A DNA stretch of 64,000 bases from Elusimicrobiota bacterium (GTDB lineage: Bacteria; Elusimicrobiota; Elusimicrobia; UBA1565; UBA9628): NCBI GenBank assembly GCA_016218545.1, contig JACRDQ010000039.1:115387-179386 (forward strand). The letters run 5' to 3'. The first letter of the stretch is position 1; every line of letters starts with the position of its first letter. The position numbers and the translations under genes are program-made. The notes beneath the pieces are model-generated. The model was not told where the DNA came from, did no database searches, and saw only the letters and a program-made list of their open reading frames with translations. Positions 41,744-50,472 of this stretch are shown in pieces.

Positions 41744-43405
41744 TCAATGTCTGGAGCCGGAAGCGGAGGCAGCGGCCAAGGCCAGCCACCGGGCCTGGTG
41801 GCGTTCAGCCTCCCGGACCCGGCCCATGGAGAGGAAGACCGCGGCCAGGTTGTGGTGCGTGTTGGCAGAGGCCGGAGCCAGGGCCAGCGCCTTGCTCAGA
41901 TGATAGGCGGCCTCCTCGGCGCGGCCCAGGCTGAAGAGGTCCGCTCCGAGGTTGTTGTGGACCTTGCCGAGGTCCGGCTCGAAGGCTCCTCCTCGGCGGA
42001 AGAACGCCTGAGCCAGGTTGAAGCGGGCCATCTCGTCTCCCGGGTGGCGCGCCAGCTGGTCCTTGAGGTGGAGCACGGCCTCGTCCTCCCTGCCCATGTT
42101 GATGAGCGCGGCCGCGAGGTTCGTGCGCGCCGGGTGGGACGCGTCATCCACGGCCAGGGTGTGCGTCCACAAGGAGACCGAGTCCTTCCACACCCGGGTC
42201 TGCCGCAGGGAGACCCCGGCCAGGAGAGCCAGGAGGCACGCTGCCCCGCACGCGAGCGCGGTCCGGCCTCTCCTCGCGGCCCAGGCCCTGGCCAGCAGAG
42301 CTCCGCCTGCCAGGTAGAAGGCCGAGGCTGCGAGGTAAGCGTGCACGTCCTGGGCGAAGAGGGGCCCTGGACCCTTGAGGCCGAAAGGCGGAGCCAGGCT
42401 GGCCAGGAAGACCACCCACAGGGACAGGAGCCCTGGGAAGCGGCGCGCCCAGACCGCCGAGGCCAGGGTCACGAGGCAGGTCAGGGCCAGGGGCTCCCAG
42501 GTCCCGAACCCGGCGGCAGGTCCGAGCTCCTTCAAGGGGATGAGTCCCGCGGGCCACAAGACCTTGGCGGCGTAGTGCAGGACCGCTGAGCCTGCCTCGA
42601 GGAGACGCAGGTTCAGGCCATAGCCTGCGCCGTGCGCCTTGGCCAGGGCGTTGGCCAGGAGGATGAGGCCCGCGACGCCGGCGAAAGCGGCCAGCTCCGC
42701 CCAGGCGCGGCCGCGATCCTTGCGGAAACGAGCCAGCGGGTGCACGGCCAGGAGCGCCACGGCCGCAGGGAGGACGACCCCTTTCCAGCGGCAGAGGCCC
42801 GACACCGCCAGGAGCGTCAGGGACAGGGCCAGGAGCCGGTTCCGGGAGGGTGCTTGGGCCTCCAAGGAATCCAGATAGGCCAGGAGGCTCAAGAAGAGGA
42901 AGAAGATGCAGAGCAGGTCCGCGAAGCCCGAGGCCAGGGCCACGGTCTCGACCGCCAGGGGGTGCAGGCCGAAGAGCAGTCCCGCGAACACCGCTCCGGC
43001 CAGGAGCGCGGCCCGAGCCGAGGGCCCGTCTCCTGAGGCCCGGTGGAGCCTGAGCAGCCGCCAGGAGAGGAGGAAGAAGAGGCCGGCATTGAGGCCGTGG
43101 ACCAGGCTGCTCGCCAGGTGGAACGCCAAGGGCCTCATGCCCAGGGCCTTGTAGATGAGCGCGTAGCCGAGCCAGCCCGCGGGCTGGTAGGCGCTCATGT
43201 GGTCCGTGGTGAACATCCAGGCCAGGGAGGCCGGGCCCAGGCTTCGGATGTAGGGGTTCTCCACGATCATGGCGTCGTCGTCCCAATTGACGAACCCGTT
43301 ACCCAGGGAGGGCAGGTAGAGGAGGGCCGCCAGGCACGCCACCGCGAGGAAGGCCGCGGCCGGGACCCAGGAGCGGCCGGTCGGACCTGGGGAGCGTCCG
43401 CTCAA
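41744..43405 (-). CDS. TMTC-like GT-C membrane protein with C-terminal TPRs
   Basis: 553 residues. An N-terminal helix ends in the loop FVNWDDDAMIVENPYI, the acidic GT-C loop seen in TMTC/DUF1736-type and related TPR membrane proteins. About ten more helices follow, then two or three TPRs (SHPARTNLAAALINMGREDEAV, KVHNNLGADLFSLGRAEEAA, ANTHHNLAAVFLSMGR). It may glycosylate exported proteins using a lipid-linked sugar; this is by family only. The TTG start overlaps the stop of the NtrC-type regulator (TTGA), making it the third gene of that signalling operon. Confidence 0.78.
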   Translation of the reverse strand: MSGRSPGPTGRSWVPAAAFLAVACLAALLYLPSLGNGFVNWDDDAMIVENPYIRSLGPASLAWMFTTDHMSAYQPAGWLGYALIYKALGMRPLAFHLASSLVHGLNAGLFFLLSWRLLRLHRASGDGPSARAALLAGAVFAGLLFGLHPLAVETVALASGFADLLCIFFLFLSLLAYLDSLEAQAPSRNRLLALSLTLLAVSGLCRWKGVVLPAAVALLAVHPLARFRKDRGRAWAELAAFAGVAGLILLANALAKAHGAGYGLNLRLLEAGSAVLHYAAKVLWPAGLIPLKELGPAAGFGTWEPLALTCLVTLASAVWARRFPGLLSLWVVFLASLAPPFGLKGPGPLFAQDVHAYLAASAFYLAGGALLARAWAARRGRTALACGAACLLALLAGVSLRQTRVWKDSVSLWTHTLAVDDASHPARTNLAAALINMGREDEAVLHLKDQLARHPGDEMARFNLAQAFFRRGGAFEPDLGKVHNNLGADLFSLGRAEEAAYHLSKALALAPASANTHHNLAAVFLSMGRVREAERHQARWLALAAASASGSRH

Positions 43406-44760
43406 AGGGGCCGGGCCGGGATGCGATGGGCCTTCATCTTGGCGGCCAGGGCGGGCCGTGTCAGTCCCAGCTTCTTGGCGGCATCGGGCAGGGAGAAGCC
43501 GGCCGCCCGGAGGGTCTCGACGATGTGCCGCTTCTCGAGGTCCCTGAGCCTCTCGCCGGCATGGCCCGCCGGCGGCCTCGGCCCGGGGGAGAGGATCTCG
43601 GGGGGCAGGTCCTCGCAGGCGACCGCGGCCTCCGAGGACATGATGAGGGCACGCTCCATGGCGTGCTCGAGCTCCCGAACGTTGCCGGGCCAGCGGTATG
43701 CCTTCAAGGCCTCGGCGGCCTTGAGGCTGAAGCGCTGGGCCCGGCCTCCGTTCTTCTTGCGCGCGTTGCGCAGGAAGTGCTCCGCCAGGGGGAGGATGTC
43801 CTCCGGCCGCTCGCGCAGGGGCGGGATGGTGATGGGGAAGACCTTGAGGCGGTAGTAGAGGTCGTCGCGGAACTTCCCCTCCTCGACCATCTTGGCGAGG
43901 TCCTTGTTGGTGGCGGCCACGAGCCTGCCGGAGACCTTGATGGGGTGGTTGTCGCCCACGCGCCGGACCTCGCCGTCCTGCAGGGCCCGGAGGAGCTTGA
44001 CCTGCAGGGCCGGGGTCGTCTCGCTGATCTCGTCGAGGAAGAGGGTGCCGCCGCTCGCCTCCTCGAAGAGGCCGCGCTTGTTGCGCTCCGCGCCGGTGAA
44101 GGAGCCCTTCACGTGGCCGAAGAGCTCGCTCTCCAGCAGGCCCTCGGGGAGGGCCCCGCAGTTGATGGCCACGAAGGCGCCGTTGCGGCGCGAGGACTTC
44201 TCATGGATGGCGCGCGCGACGAGCTCCTTGCCCGTGCCCGACTCCCCGCAGACCAGGACCGTGGCATCCGTCACGGCCACCTTCTGCACGAGGTCGAGCA
44301 CGTTCGCCATCTGGGTGCTGACGTAGACGATGTTGTCGAAGCTGTATTTCCCCTTGACCACCTCGCGCAGGCGGCGGACCTCGCCGAGGAGCCTGCGGTG
44401 CTCGATGGCCTTGTCGAGGACGATGGCCAGCTCGTCGGGCTCGACGGGCTTGGTCATATAGTCGTAGGCCCCGTCCTTCATGGCGGCCACGGCCGTGTCG
44501 ATGGATCCGTGCCCGGTGATGAGGATCACCTGGGTCTCGGGCTGGGACTGCTTGGCGATGCGCAGGATCTCGAGCCCGTCCGGGACGCCGATGCGCAGGT
44601 CGGTCACCACCGCGTCGTAGTGCTGGGAGGAGACCTTGGCCGCGGCCTCGCGGCCGTTCTTGGCGGAGACCACCTCGTAGCCCCGCCTCTTGAGGTCGAG
44701 GGCCATGAGCGCCGCCAGCGAGACGTCGTCTTCCGCCACGAGGATCCTGGGTCTGTCCAT
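43402..44760 (-). CDS. NtrC-family sigma-54-dependent response regulator
   Basis: 452 residues: receiver domain (acidic pocket Glu10-Asp11-Asp12, phospho-Asp54 in VVTDLRIG, Lys in YMTKPVEP), AAA+ domain (Walker A GESGTGKE; ELFGHVKGSFTGAERNKRG, where the sigma-54 contact loop GAFTGA reads GSFTGA; GGTLFLDEIS Walker B; YRWPGNVRELEH) and a Fis-type HTH (FSLPDAAKKLGLTRPALAAKM). It opens sigma-54 promoters using ATP. Its ATG overlaps the kinase stop (TGATG). A divergent sigma-54-like gene lies beyond the kinase. Confidence 0.95.
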   Translation of the reverse strand: MDRPRILVAEDDVSLAALMALDLKRRGYEVVSAKNGREAAAKVSSQHYDAVVTDLRIGVPDGLEILRIAKQSQPETQVILITGHGSIDTAVAAMKDGAYDYMTKPVEPDELAIVLDKAIEHRRLLGEVRRLREVVKGKYSFDNIVYVSTQMANVLDLVQKVAVTDATVLVCGESGTGKELVARAIHEKSSRRNGAFVAINCGALPEGLLESELFGHVKGSFTGAERNKRGLFEEASGGTLFLDEISETTPALQVKLLRALQDGEVRRVGDNHPIKVSGRLVAATNKDLAKMVEEGKFRDDLYYRLKVFPITIPPLRERPEDILPLAEHFLRNARKKNGGRAQRFSLKAAEALKAYRWPGNVRELEHAMERALIMSSEAAVACEDLPPEILSPGPRPPAGHAGERLRDLEKRHIVETLRAAGFSLPDAAKKLGLTRPALAAKMKAHRIPARPL

Positions 44761-45845
44761 CACTCCTCCATCCAGGGAAGGCGCACCGTGAAGGCCGCGC
44801 CGTCTCCCGGTCTGCTGTCCACGCCGATCTCCCCGCCGTGGGCCTTGACGATGCGGTCGGCCGTGGCCAGGCCGAGGCCCGTCCCCTGCTGCTTGGTCGT
44901 GAAGAACGGCTTGAAGATCTCGCGCTGCATGCGTCCCGCGATGCCGGGCCCGGTGTCCCGCACCCGGAAGAAGACCCAGCCGGGCTCGCTGCCCGTGGAC
45001 ACGCTGAGCTTGCCGGTCCCGGCCAAGGCCTGGAGGGCGTTGACCACGATGTTCCAGAGCACCTGCCGGATCTGGTCGGAGTCCATGGGGCAGGGCCGCA
45101 GGGAGGGGTCCAGGGACATGCTCACCCGCGTGTGCCGCAGGAGGTCCTTGTTGGACTGGGCGATGCCCAGGACCTCGGATACGAGGGCGTTGAGGTCCAC
45201 GCGCGCCAGGCGCAGGGAGGGCTGCCTGGCGTACGCGAGGAAGCCCGCCAGCACGTCGGTGAGCCTCTTGCTCTCGTTGCGCAGGAGCTTCATGACCATG
45301 CCCCGGTCGGCCTCCCCGAGGTCGCCGGCGGCGAGCTGCGAGGCCGCGATGACCACGGAGCCCAGCGGGTTGCGGATCTCATGGGCCACCACCGCGGCCA
45401 TCTCGCCGATGTTGGCCAGGGCCTCTGACTGGGCGACCCGGGTCCTCAGGGAGAGCTGCTCGGTCATGTCCATGCCCACGGCCACGAAGCCGAGGACCTC
45501 CGCTCCCACGTCCCGGACCGCGGTGATGGCGAGGTGCAGGGGGACCTCGCGGCCGTCCTTGGCGCGGTCCACGATGGTCCCGCGCCAGAAGCCGCGGGCC
45601 GGGTCGCGGAGCGCCTCCCACACGCGGCCGTAGAGCTCCGGGGTCGACTGCCCTGAGCTCAGCATCCTGGGATTGCGGCCGATGACCTCCTCGCGCCGGT
45701 ATCCGAAGGCGCGCAGGAAGGCGGGGTTGACCTCGAGGATGTTCCCGTCGTGGTCGCAGGACCACATGAGGTCGTTGGAGGTGCGGAAGGCCAGGGAAAG
45801 GGAGAGCTCACGGACCCGTTCCGCCGACGTCCGTTGGGCCTTCAA
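44760..45845 (-). CDS. PAS-domain histidine kinase (NtrB-like)
   Basis: 361 residues: PAS domain (SNDLMWSCDHDGNILEVNPAF, GYRREEVIGRNPRML, FWRGTIVDRAKDGREVPLHL), HisKA with phospho-His in VVAHEIRNPLGS, and HATPase (N box IRQVLWNIVVNALQA, DTGPGI, GTGLGLA). No transmembrane helix, so it senses a cytoplasmic cue. It starts at TTG 45845 after AAAGGGAGC. It is first in a kinase-regulator-TMTC operon with a -24/-12-like site 25-40 nt upstream. Confidence 0.92.
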   Translation of the reverse strand: MKAQRTSAERVRELSLSLAFRTSNDLMWSCDHDGNILEVNPAFLRAFGYRREEVIGRNPRMLSSGQSTPELYGRVWEALRDPARGFWRGTIVDRAKDGREVPLHLAITAVRDVGAEVLGFVAVGMDMTEQLSLRTRVAQSEALANIGEMAAVVAHEIRNPLGSVVIAASQLAAGDLGEADRGMVMKLLRNESKRLTDVLAGFLAYARQPSLRLARVDLNALVSEVLGIAQSNKDLLRHTRVSMSLDPSLRPCPMDSDQIRQVLWNIVVNALQALAGTGKLSVSTGSEPGWVFFRVRDTGPGIAGRMQREIFKPFFTTKQQGTGLGLATADRIVKAHGGEIGVDSRPGDGAAFTVRLPWMEE

Positions 45846-45869
45846 GCTCCCTTTACTCCCTCAGGCGCA

Positions 45870-45885
45870 TGAAACATTCCTGCCA
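45870..45885 (-). promoter_or_regulatory. Candidate sigma-54 (-24/-12) promoter of the kinase operon
   Basis: The minus-strand reading TGGCAGGAATGTTTCA fits the TGGCACG-N4-TTGCA consensus except at one -24 position and one -12 position (TTTCA for TTGCA). The predicted start is near 45858, leaving about 13 nt and an SD before the TTG. It would make the operon self-activated by its own regulator. Confidence 0.4.
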
Positions 45886-45892
45886 TTTATGG

Positions 45893-45898
45893 TATATT
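45893..45898 (+). promoter_or_regulatory. -10 of the sigma-54-like gene
   Basis: TATATT (45893-45898) with extended TGG; the -35 is weak (TGAAAC at 45870-45875). A start of transcription near 45905 favours the ATG at 45931 over the one at 45901. Confidence 0.4.
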
Positions 45899-45930
45899 CT
45901 ATGAAAGACCAAGGGAACTCCGCAAAGCTC

Positions 45931-46998
45931 ATGCAAGGCACCGCCCTCAAGACCGTCCTCAGGACCGATCTGCGTCCGGCTCTGATCGGACGGCTGCGCA
46001 TGGCTGACTGGATCGAGATGCCGGAGCGGCTCTTCGCCATCGAGATCCGCAAGATCGAGAAGGACCCCCTCTTCCAGAAGCTCTTCTTCGGCGCCGGGGA
46101 GTCTCCGAGCGCCATCCGCCGCCAGCGCTGGCCCAGGTCCAGGATGGCGCTCAGCTTCGACGAGATCGGGCACCGCACCGTCTCCGGCGGGGAACGCGCC
46201 CGCGTGGAGGACATCCTGGCCTCCCGGACCAAGCTGGTCTCCCAGATCCGCAAGATCGGGAGGCAGGCCTTCGAAGCCTATTTCCTCCACTCTGACGAGC
46301 CCCTCGGCCTGGCCGAGATCGGCCGCCGGGTCTCCATCCCCCTCGAGGACGTCAAGCGCATCCACGACATGCTCCTCGAGATCGGGACCCAGGCGGAGTT
46401 CGAGGGGCCGCTGGCCGGGGCTCCGGCGGCCAAGCGCTACACCTGCATCGCCCGGGTCTGGGTGGACGAAGACGAGCCCTCCTTCGAGTTCTTCTCCCCC
46501 CACTGGGCCCGCGGCCGCTACCACATCCGCTACGACCTCATGGAGGAGTGGAAGCGGGAGGGCGCGCTGTCCTCGGACGAGCGGCGCAAGCTCCCTCACC
46601 TCATCAAGCGCATCGAGACCGTGAACCTCAGGCAGAACACCGTGTTCCGCATCGTCGAGAGCCTGGCACAGCTTCAAGCCGCGTTCCTCCGGACCCACCA
46701 GGACGACCAGAAGCGGCCCATCAGCCTGCGCCAACTGGCCTACCGCCTGGACCTGGCCCCGAGCACGGTGAGCCGCGCCCTCTCGGGCCGCTCCGTCATC
46801 CTCCCCTGGGGCCGGGAGACCCCGCTCATCGCCCTGGTGCCGGGCCGGCGCAAGGTCCTGCGCGAGATCCTCTCCCGCTGGCTCTCCGAGCCCGGCCGCA
46901 AGACCGACGCGGCCCTCGCCGCCCGCCTGCGCGACGACTACGGCATCAGGGTCTCCCGCCGCACGGTCAACGCGGTCCGCAACGAACTCGCCGCCTGA
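45931..46998 (+). CDS. Highly divergent sigma-54 (RpoN)-like protein
   Basis: 355 residues, not an obvious database-style RpoN but following its plan. Region I-like: LRMADWIEMPERLFAIEIRKIEKDPLFQ mirrors the LLxLSxLELxxxIxxxLExNPLLE pattern. Core-binding-like helices follow in the middle (PLGLAEIGRRVSIPLEDVKRIHDML). Then LRQNTVFRIVESLAQLQAAFL resembles the RQxTLxxVxxxIVxxQxxFF segment, ISLRQLAYRLDLAPSTVSRALSGRSV the promoter HTH, and the C-terminal SRRTVNAVRNELA a degenerate RpoN box (ARRTVAKYRE). It sits divergent to an NtrB/NtrC-type operon. The assignment is by pattern; structure comparison is needed. Confidence 0.55.
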   Translation: MQGTALKTVLRTDLRPALIGRLRMADWIEMPERLFAIEIRKIEKDPLFQKLFFGAGESPSAIRRQRWPRSRMALSFDEIGHRTVSGGERARVEDILASRTKLVSQIRKIGRQAFEAYFLHSDEPLGLAEIGRRVSIPLEDVKRIHDMLLEIGTQAEFEGPLAGAPAAKRYTCIARVWVDEDEPSFEFFSPHWARGRYHIRYDLMEEWKREGALSSDERRKLPHLIKRIETVNLRQNTVFRIVESLAQLQAAFLRTHQDDQKRPISLRQLAYRLDLAPSTVSRALSGRSVILPWGRETPLIALVPGRRKVLREILSRWLSEPGRKTDAALAARLRDDYGIRVSRRTVNAVRNELAA

Positions 46999-47041
46999 CG
47001 CTCCGCTCCGCCGAGCGCGCCGACTGCGATCGCAGAACGCC

Positions 47042-48154
47042 CTACTCCTGGTAGGCGGGCTCATCCGAACAGCACCCCGGCTGGGAGGCCTTGAGCCTTT
47101 CGTAAGCCTCCTGGAGCTCCGCGTAGTCCGCCTGGGGAGGACGGGACACGTCCTCGGAGCTCTTCGGCGCAGGGCTCCTGCGGGCTTGGGGCTCAGCCAG
47201 CCTCGCGCGGCCGAGCTCGGCATAGCGGGCCTGCAGGGACAGGGCCTCCGCGTGGACTCCGGCCGCGAAAGCGCTCCTGCGGGACTCCTCAAGCCGGCTG
47301 AGATGCCCGGCCCCGGACGGGCCTCCGAAGAACGCAAGCCTCCGGTCCAGGGACTCGACGAGCTCGCGGATGTCCTCCAGCCCGCCTTGATTGCGCTCGT
47401 TGGCGTCGAGCTCGTAGCCCAAGGTCTCCAGGCGCTCGGCCGGGATGAGCCCGCCGCCTACGACCTTGCGGACGCGGTAGCGCCAGACCGGCACGCGGCT
47501 GAGGACCTTGGCCGCGTGCTCCTTGAGCGGCTCGAGCCCCTCCTTGCGCCGCGTCCAGGTCCCCACGGGGTCGGCCAGCTCCTCCCAGAGCAGGGAGGAG
47601 TTCGACTCCTGGCGCAGCATGGCTGAGGCGAAGGCCGCGGTGCTCCGGAGCATGGCCGCCGAGATGTCGTCCATGCCGGGCGCGGCTCCCAGCTCCAGGC
47701 GGATCACCTCGCCCGCGAGGTAGCAGGAGAGTTCGTCGTCGAAGAACAGGTCCCAGAGGTGGATCCCGGCCTCCTCGGCTCCTGCCCCGTGCAGGGCGTG
47801 GCAGGCCTCGTGCCAGAAGATGGGGCCCAAGGCGTGGTCCTCCGCGCGCCGAAGGAGCGGGGAGACCGCCAGCACGGCCGTCCCGGAGTCCACGCGCTGG
47901 TGCCCCCAGAACCCGGCTCTGCGGGGCTCCTCGAAGCGGAGCTCGAGGCTCTTGCCCAGGCTCGCGTACCTTCGGGCCAGGTCCTTGGCGGTCCTCGAGC
48001 GCAGGGTGCGGCGGAGCAGGGGCAGGACGCGCTCCGCGTCTGCGGGCACGGTCGAGGACACCACCACGAAAGCCAGCGGGTCCGGCGCCGCGGCACGGCC
48101 CCCCGAGGGGAGCGCGAAGAGCGCCGCGGCAAGGAGGAGCGCCGGCTGGGTCAG
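47042..48154 (-). CDS. Exported HEACH metallopeptidase-like protein
   Basis: 370 residues if started at CTG 48154, giving signal peptide TQPALLLAAALFALPSGGRA. No ATG, GTG or TTG upstream of the mature region is in frame. The body has IFWHEACHALHGAGAEEAG at about residue 112 (HExxH zinc motif, acidic residue downstream), a helical middle and a Cys-containing C-terminus (GCCSDEPAYQE). The family is not recognised; peptidase activity is inferred from the motif. The CTG overlaps the NifU stop (CTGA), so it is the last gene of the nifS-nifU unit. Confidence 0.65.
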   Translation of the reverse strand: MTQPALLLAAALFALPSGGRAAAPDPLAFVVVSSTVPADAERVLPLLRRTLRSRTAKDLARRYASLGKSLELRFEEPRRAGFWGHQRVDSGTAVLAVSPLLRRAEDHALGPIFWHEACHALHGAGAEEAGIHLWDLFFDDELSCYLAGEVIRLELGAAPGMDDISAAMLRSTAAFASAMLRQESNSSLLWEELADPVGTWTRRKEGLEPLKEHAAKVLSRVPVWRYRVRKVVGGGLIPAERLETLGYELDANERNQGGLEDIRELVESLDRRLAFFGGPSGAGHLSRLEESRRSAFAAGVHAEALSLQARYAELGRARLAEPQARRSPAPKSSEDVSRPPQADYAELQEAYERLKASQPGCCSDEPAYQE

Positions 48155-49113
48155 ACCGGCACGACCTTGATGGGATGGCTCAGCTTCCGGCGGAGCACGC
48201 CCTCGATGGAAGCGAGGGTCCCGGCCCCGGCGCTGGGGCAGCCGCGGCAGGCGCCGTGGTAGGAGATGTAGATCTCCACCCCCTCCGGGGTGTCCTTCAA
48301 GTCCACGAGCTCCACGTCCCCCCCGTCGGCGGCCAGCATCCCGCGCACGGCCTCGTCGAGCACCTTCTCCACGGCCTTCATCTTGCGCACCAGGGTCATG
48401 GACGCGAAATCGTCCGACGTCGAGCCCGCGCGCATCTTCTCCTTGGCCATCTCGGCGCGGGTGTCGCGCAGGATGTCCACGAGGTAGTACCGCCTTTTCT
48501 CGTGCCCGCCCGGGGCCACGCAGGACTTGCAGAAGCCGCCGGCCTTGGTGTAGTGGGTGACGTCCTCCACGGACTTGAGGTCGTTCAAGCGGATGGCGTC
48601 CTTGATGGTGCCCAGGGAGACCCGGCCGCACTCGCACACGATGGTCTCGGTCTCCAGGGAGGCGAGGTCCACGCCCTTGTACAGGGAGACGGCCTTCTTG
48701 ATGACGTCGTAGGCCATGACGCTGCAGTGCATCTTCTGCGGGGGCACGGCCGGGACCTCCGGGCTGTCCCGCAGGGCCTTCTCCACGTCGAGGTTCGTGA
48801 TCTTCGACGCCTCGTCGACGGTGCGGCCCACGCAGAGCTCGGCCATCATGTCGGAGGAGGCGATGGCCGTGCCGCACCCGAAGCTCTTGAACTTGGCGGC
48901 CTTGATGACCCCGGCCGGGTCCACCACCCAGTAGAGCCGGACGGCGTCCCCGCACGCCTCGGCCCCGTGGTCGGCCACCACGAGCCGGCCGCCCAAGGAC
49001 GCGGCCTCGGCCTCGGTGATCTCGCCGCGGTGGCGGGGGCTGTCCATGCGCTCGGAGACCTTCTTGGAGTAGAACTCCCAGAGCGCTCCGCCGATGAGGT
49101 CGTCTTTGCCCAT
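48151..49113 (-). CDS. nifU: Modular Fe-S scaffold protein NifU
   Basis: 320 residues with all three NifU modules: an IscU-type N-domain (DHGAEACGDAVRLYW, FKSFGCGTAIASSDMM, PPQKMHCSVMAYDVIKKA with its three assembly Cys), a central BFD-like [2Fe-2S] domain (IVCECGRVSLGTIKDAI, GFCKSCVAPGG) and a C-terminal NifU domain (YHGACRGCPSA). It assembles transient clusters with sulfur from the cysteine desulfurase encoded 9 nt upstream. No nitrogenase genes are visible, so it probably serves general Fe-S needs such as the Kor and Sdh clusters nearby. Confidence 0.94.
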   Translation of the reverse strand: MGKDDLIGGALWEFYSKKVSERMDSPRHRGEITEAEAASLGGRLVVADHGAEACGDAVRLYWVVDPAGVIKAAKFKSFGCGTAIASSDMMAELCVGRTVDEASKITNLDVEKALRDSPEVPAVPPQKMHCSVMAYDVIKKAVSLYKGVDLASLETETIVCECGRVSLGTIKDAIRLNDLKSVEDVTHYTKAGGFCKSCVAPGGHEKRRYYLVDILRDTRAEMAKEKMRAGSTSDDFASMTLVRKMKAVEKVLDEAVRGMLAADGGDVELVDLKDTPEGVEIYISYHGACRGCPSAGAGTLASIEGVLRRKLSHPIKVVPV

Positions 49114-49122
49114 GATGGACTC

Positions 49123-50349
<1,227 letters not shown>

Positions 50350-50360
50350 CTACCCATATT

Positions 50361-50369
50361 TGATACCAT
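50361..50369 (+). promoter_or_regulatory. Extended -10 upstream of the radical SAM gene
   Basis: TGATACCAT (50361-50369) is an extended -10. A palindromic repeat now lies between it and the ATG at 50473, so the leader would be almost entirely the hairpin. Confidence 0.35.
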
Positions 50370-50394
50370 AATGCTCCAAAGGATTCTGCAACAC

Positions 50395-50465
50395 ACTGGT
50401 GTCAGACATCGGCCATGTTGCAGAACTCTGCGAGTTTTGCAACATGGCCGATGTCTGACACCAGT
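50395..50465. repeat. Palindromic REP-like element, family B, copy 2
   Basis: Perfect 28-bp inverted arms (50395-50422 and 50438-50465), core ACTGGTGTCAGACATCGGCC, and a 15-nt loop that can extend the stem (GAACTC/GAGTTT). It is the same element as 6851-6916. At one stem position copy 1 has G-C and copy 2 has A-T, with both arms changed together. Confidence 0.9.
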
Positions 50466-50472
50466 TGATGCG

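Noticed and set aside
44760..44763. GTG at 44763 as the NtrC-type regulator start
   Set aside because: The adjacent ATG at 44760 gives the TGATG overlap seen elsewhere and matches the usual receiver-domain length.
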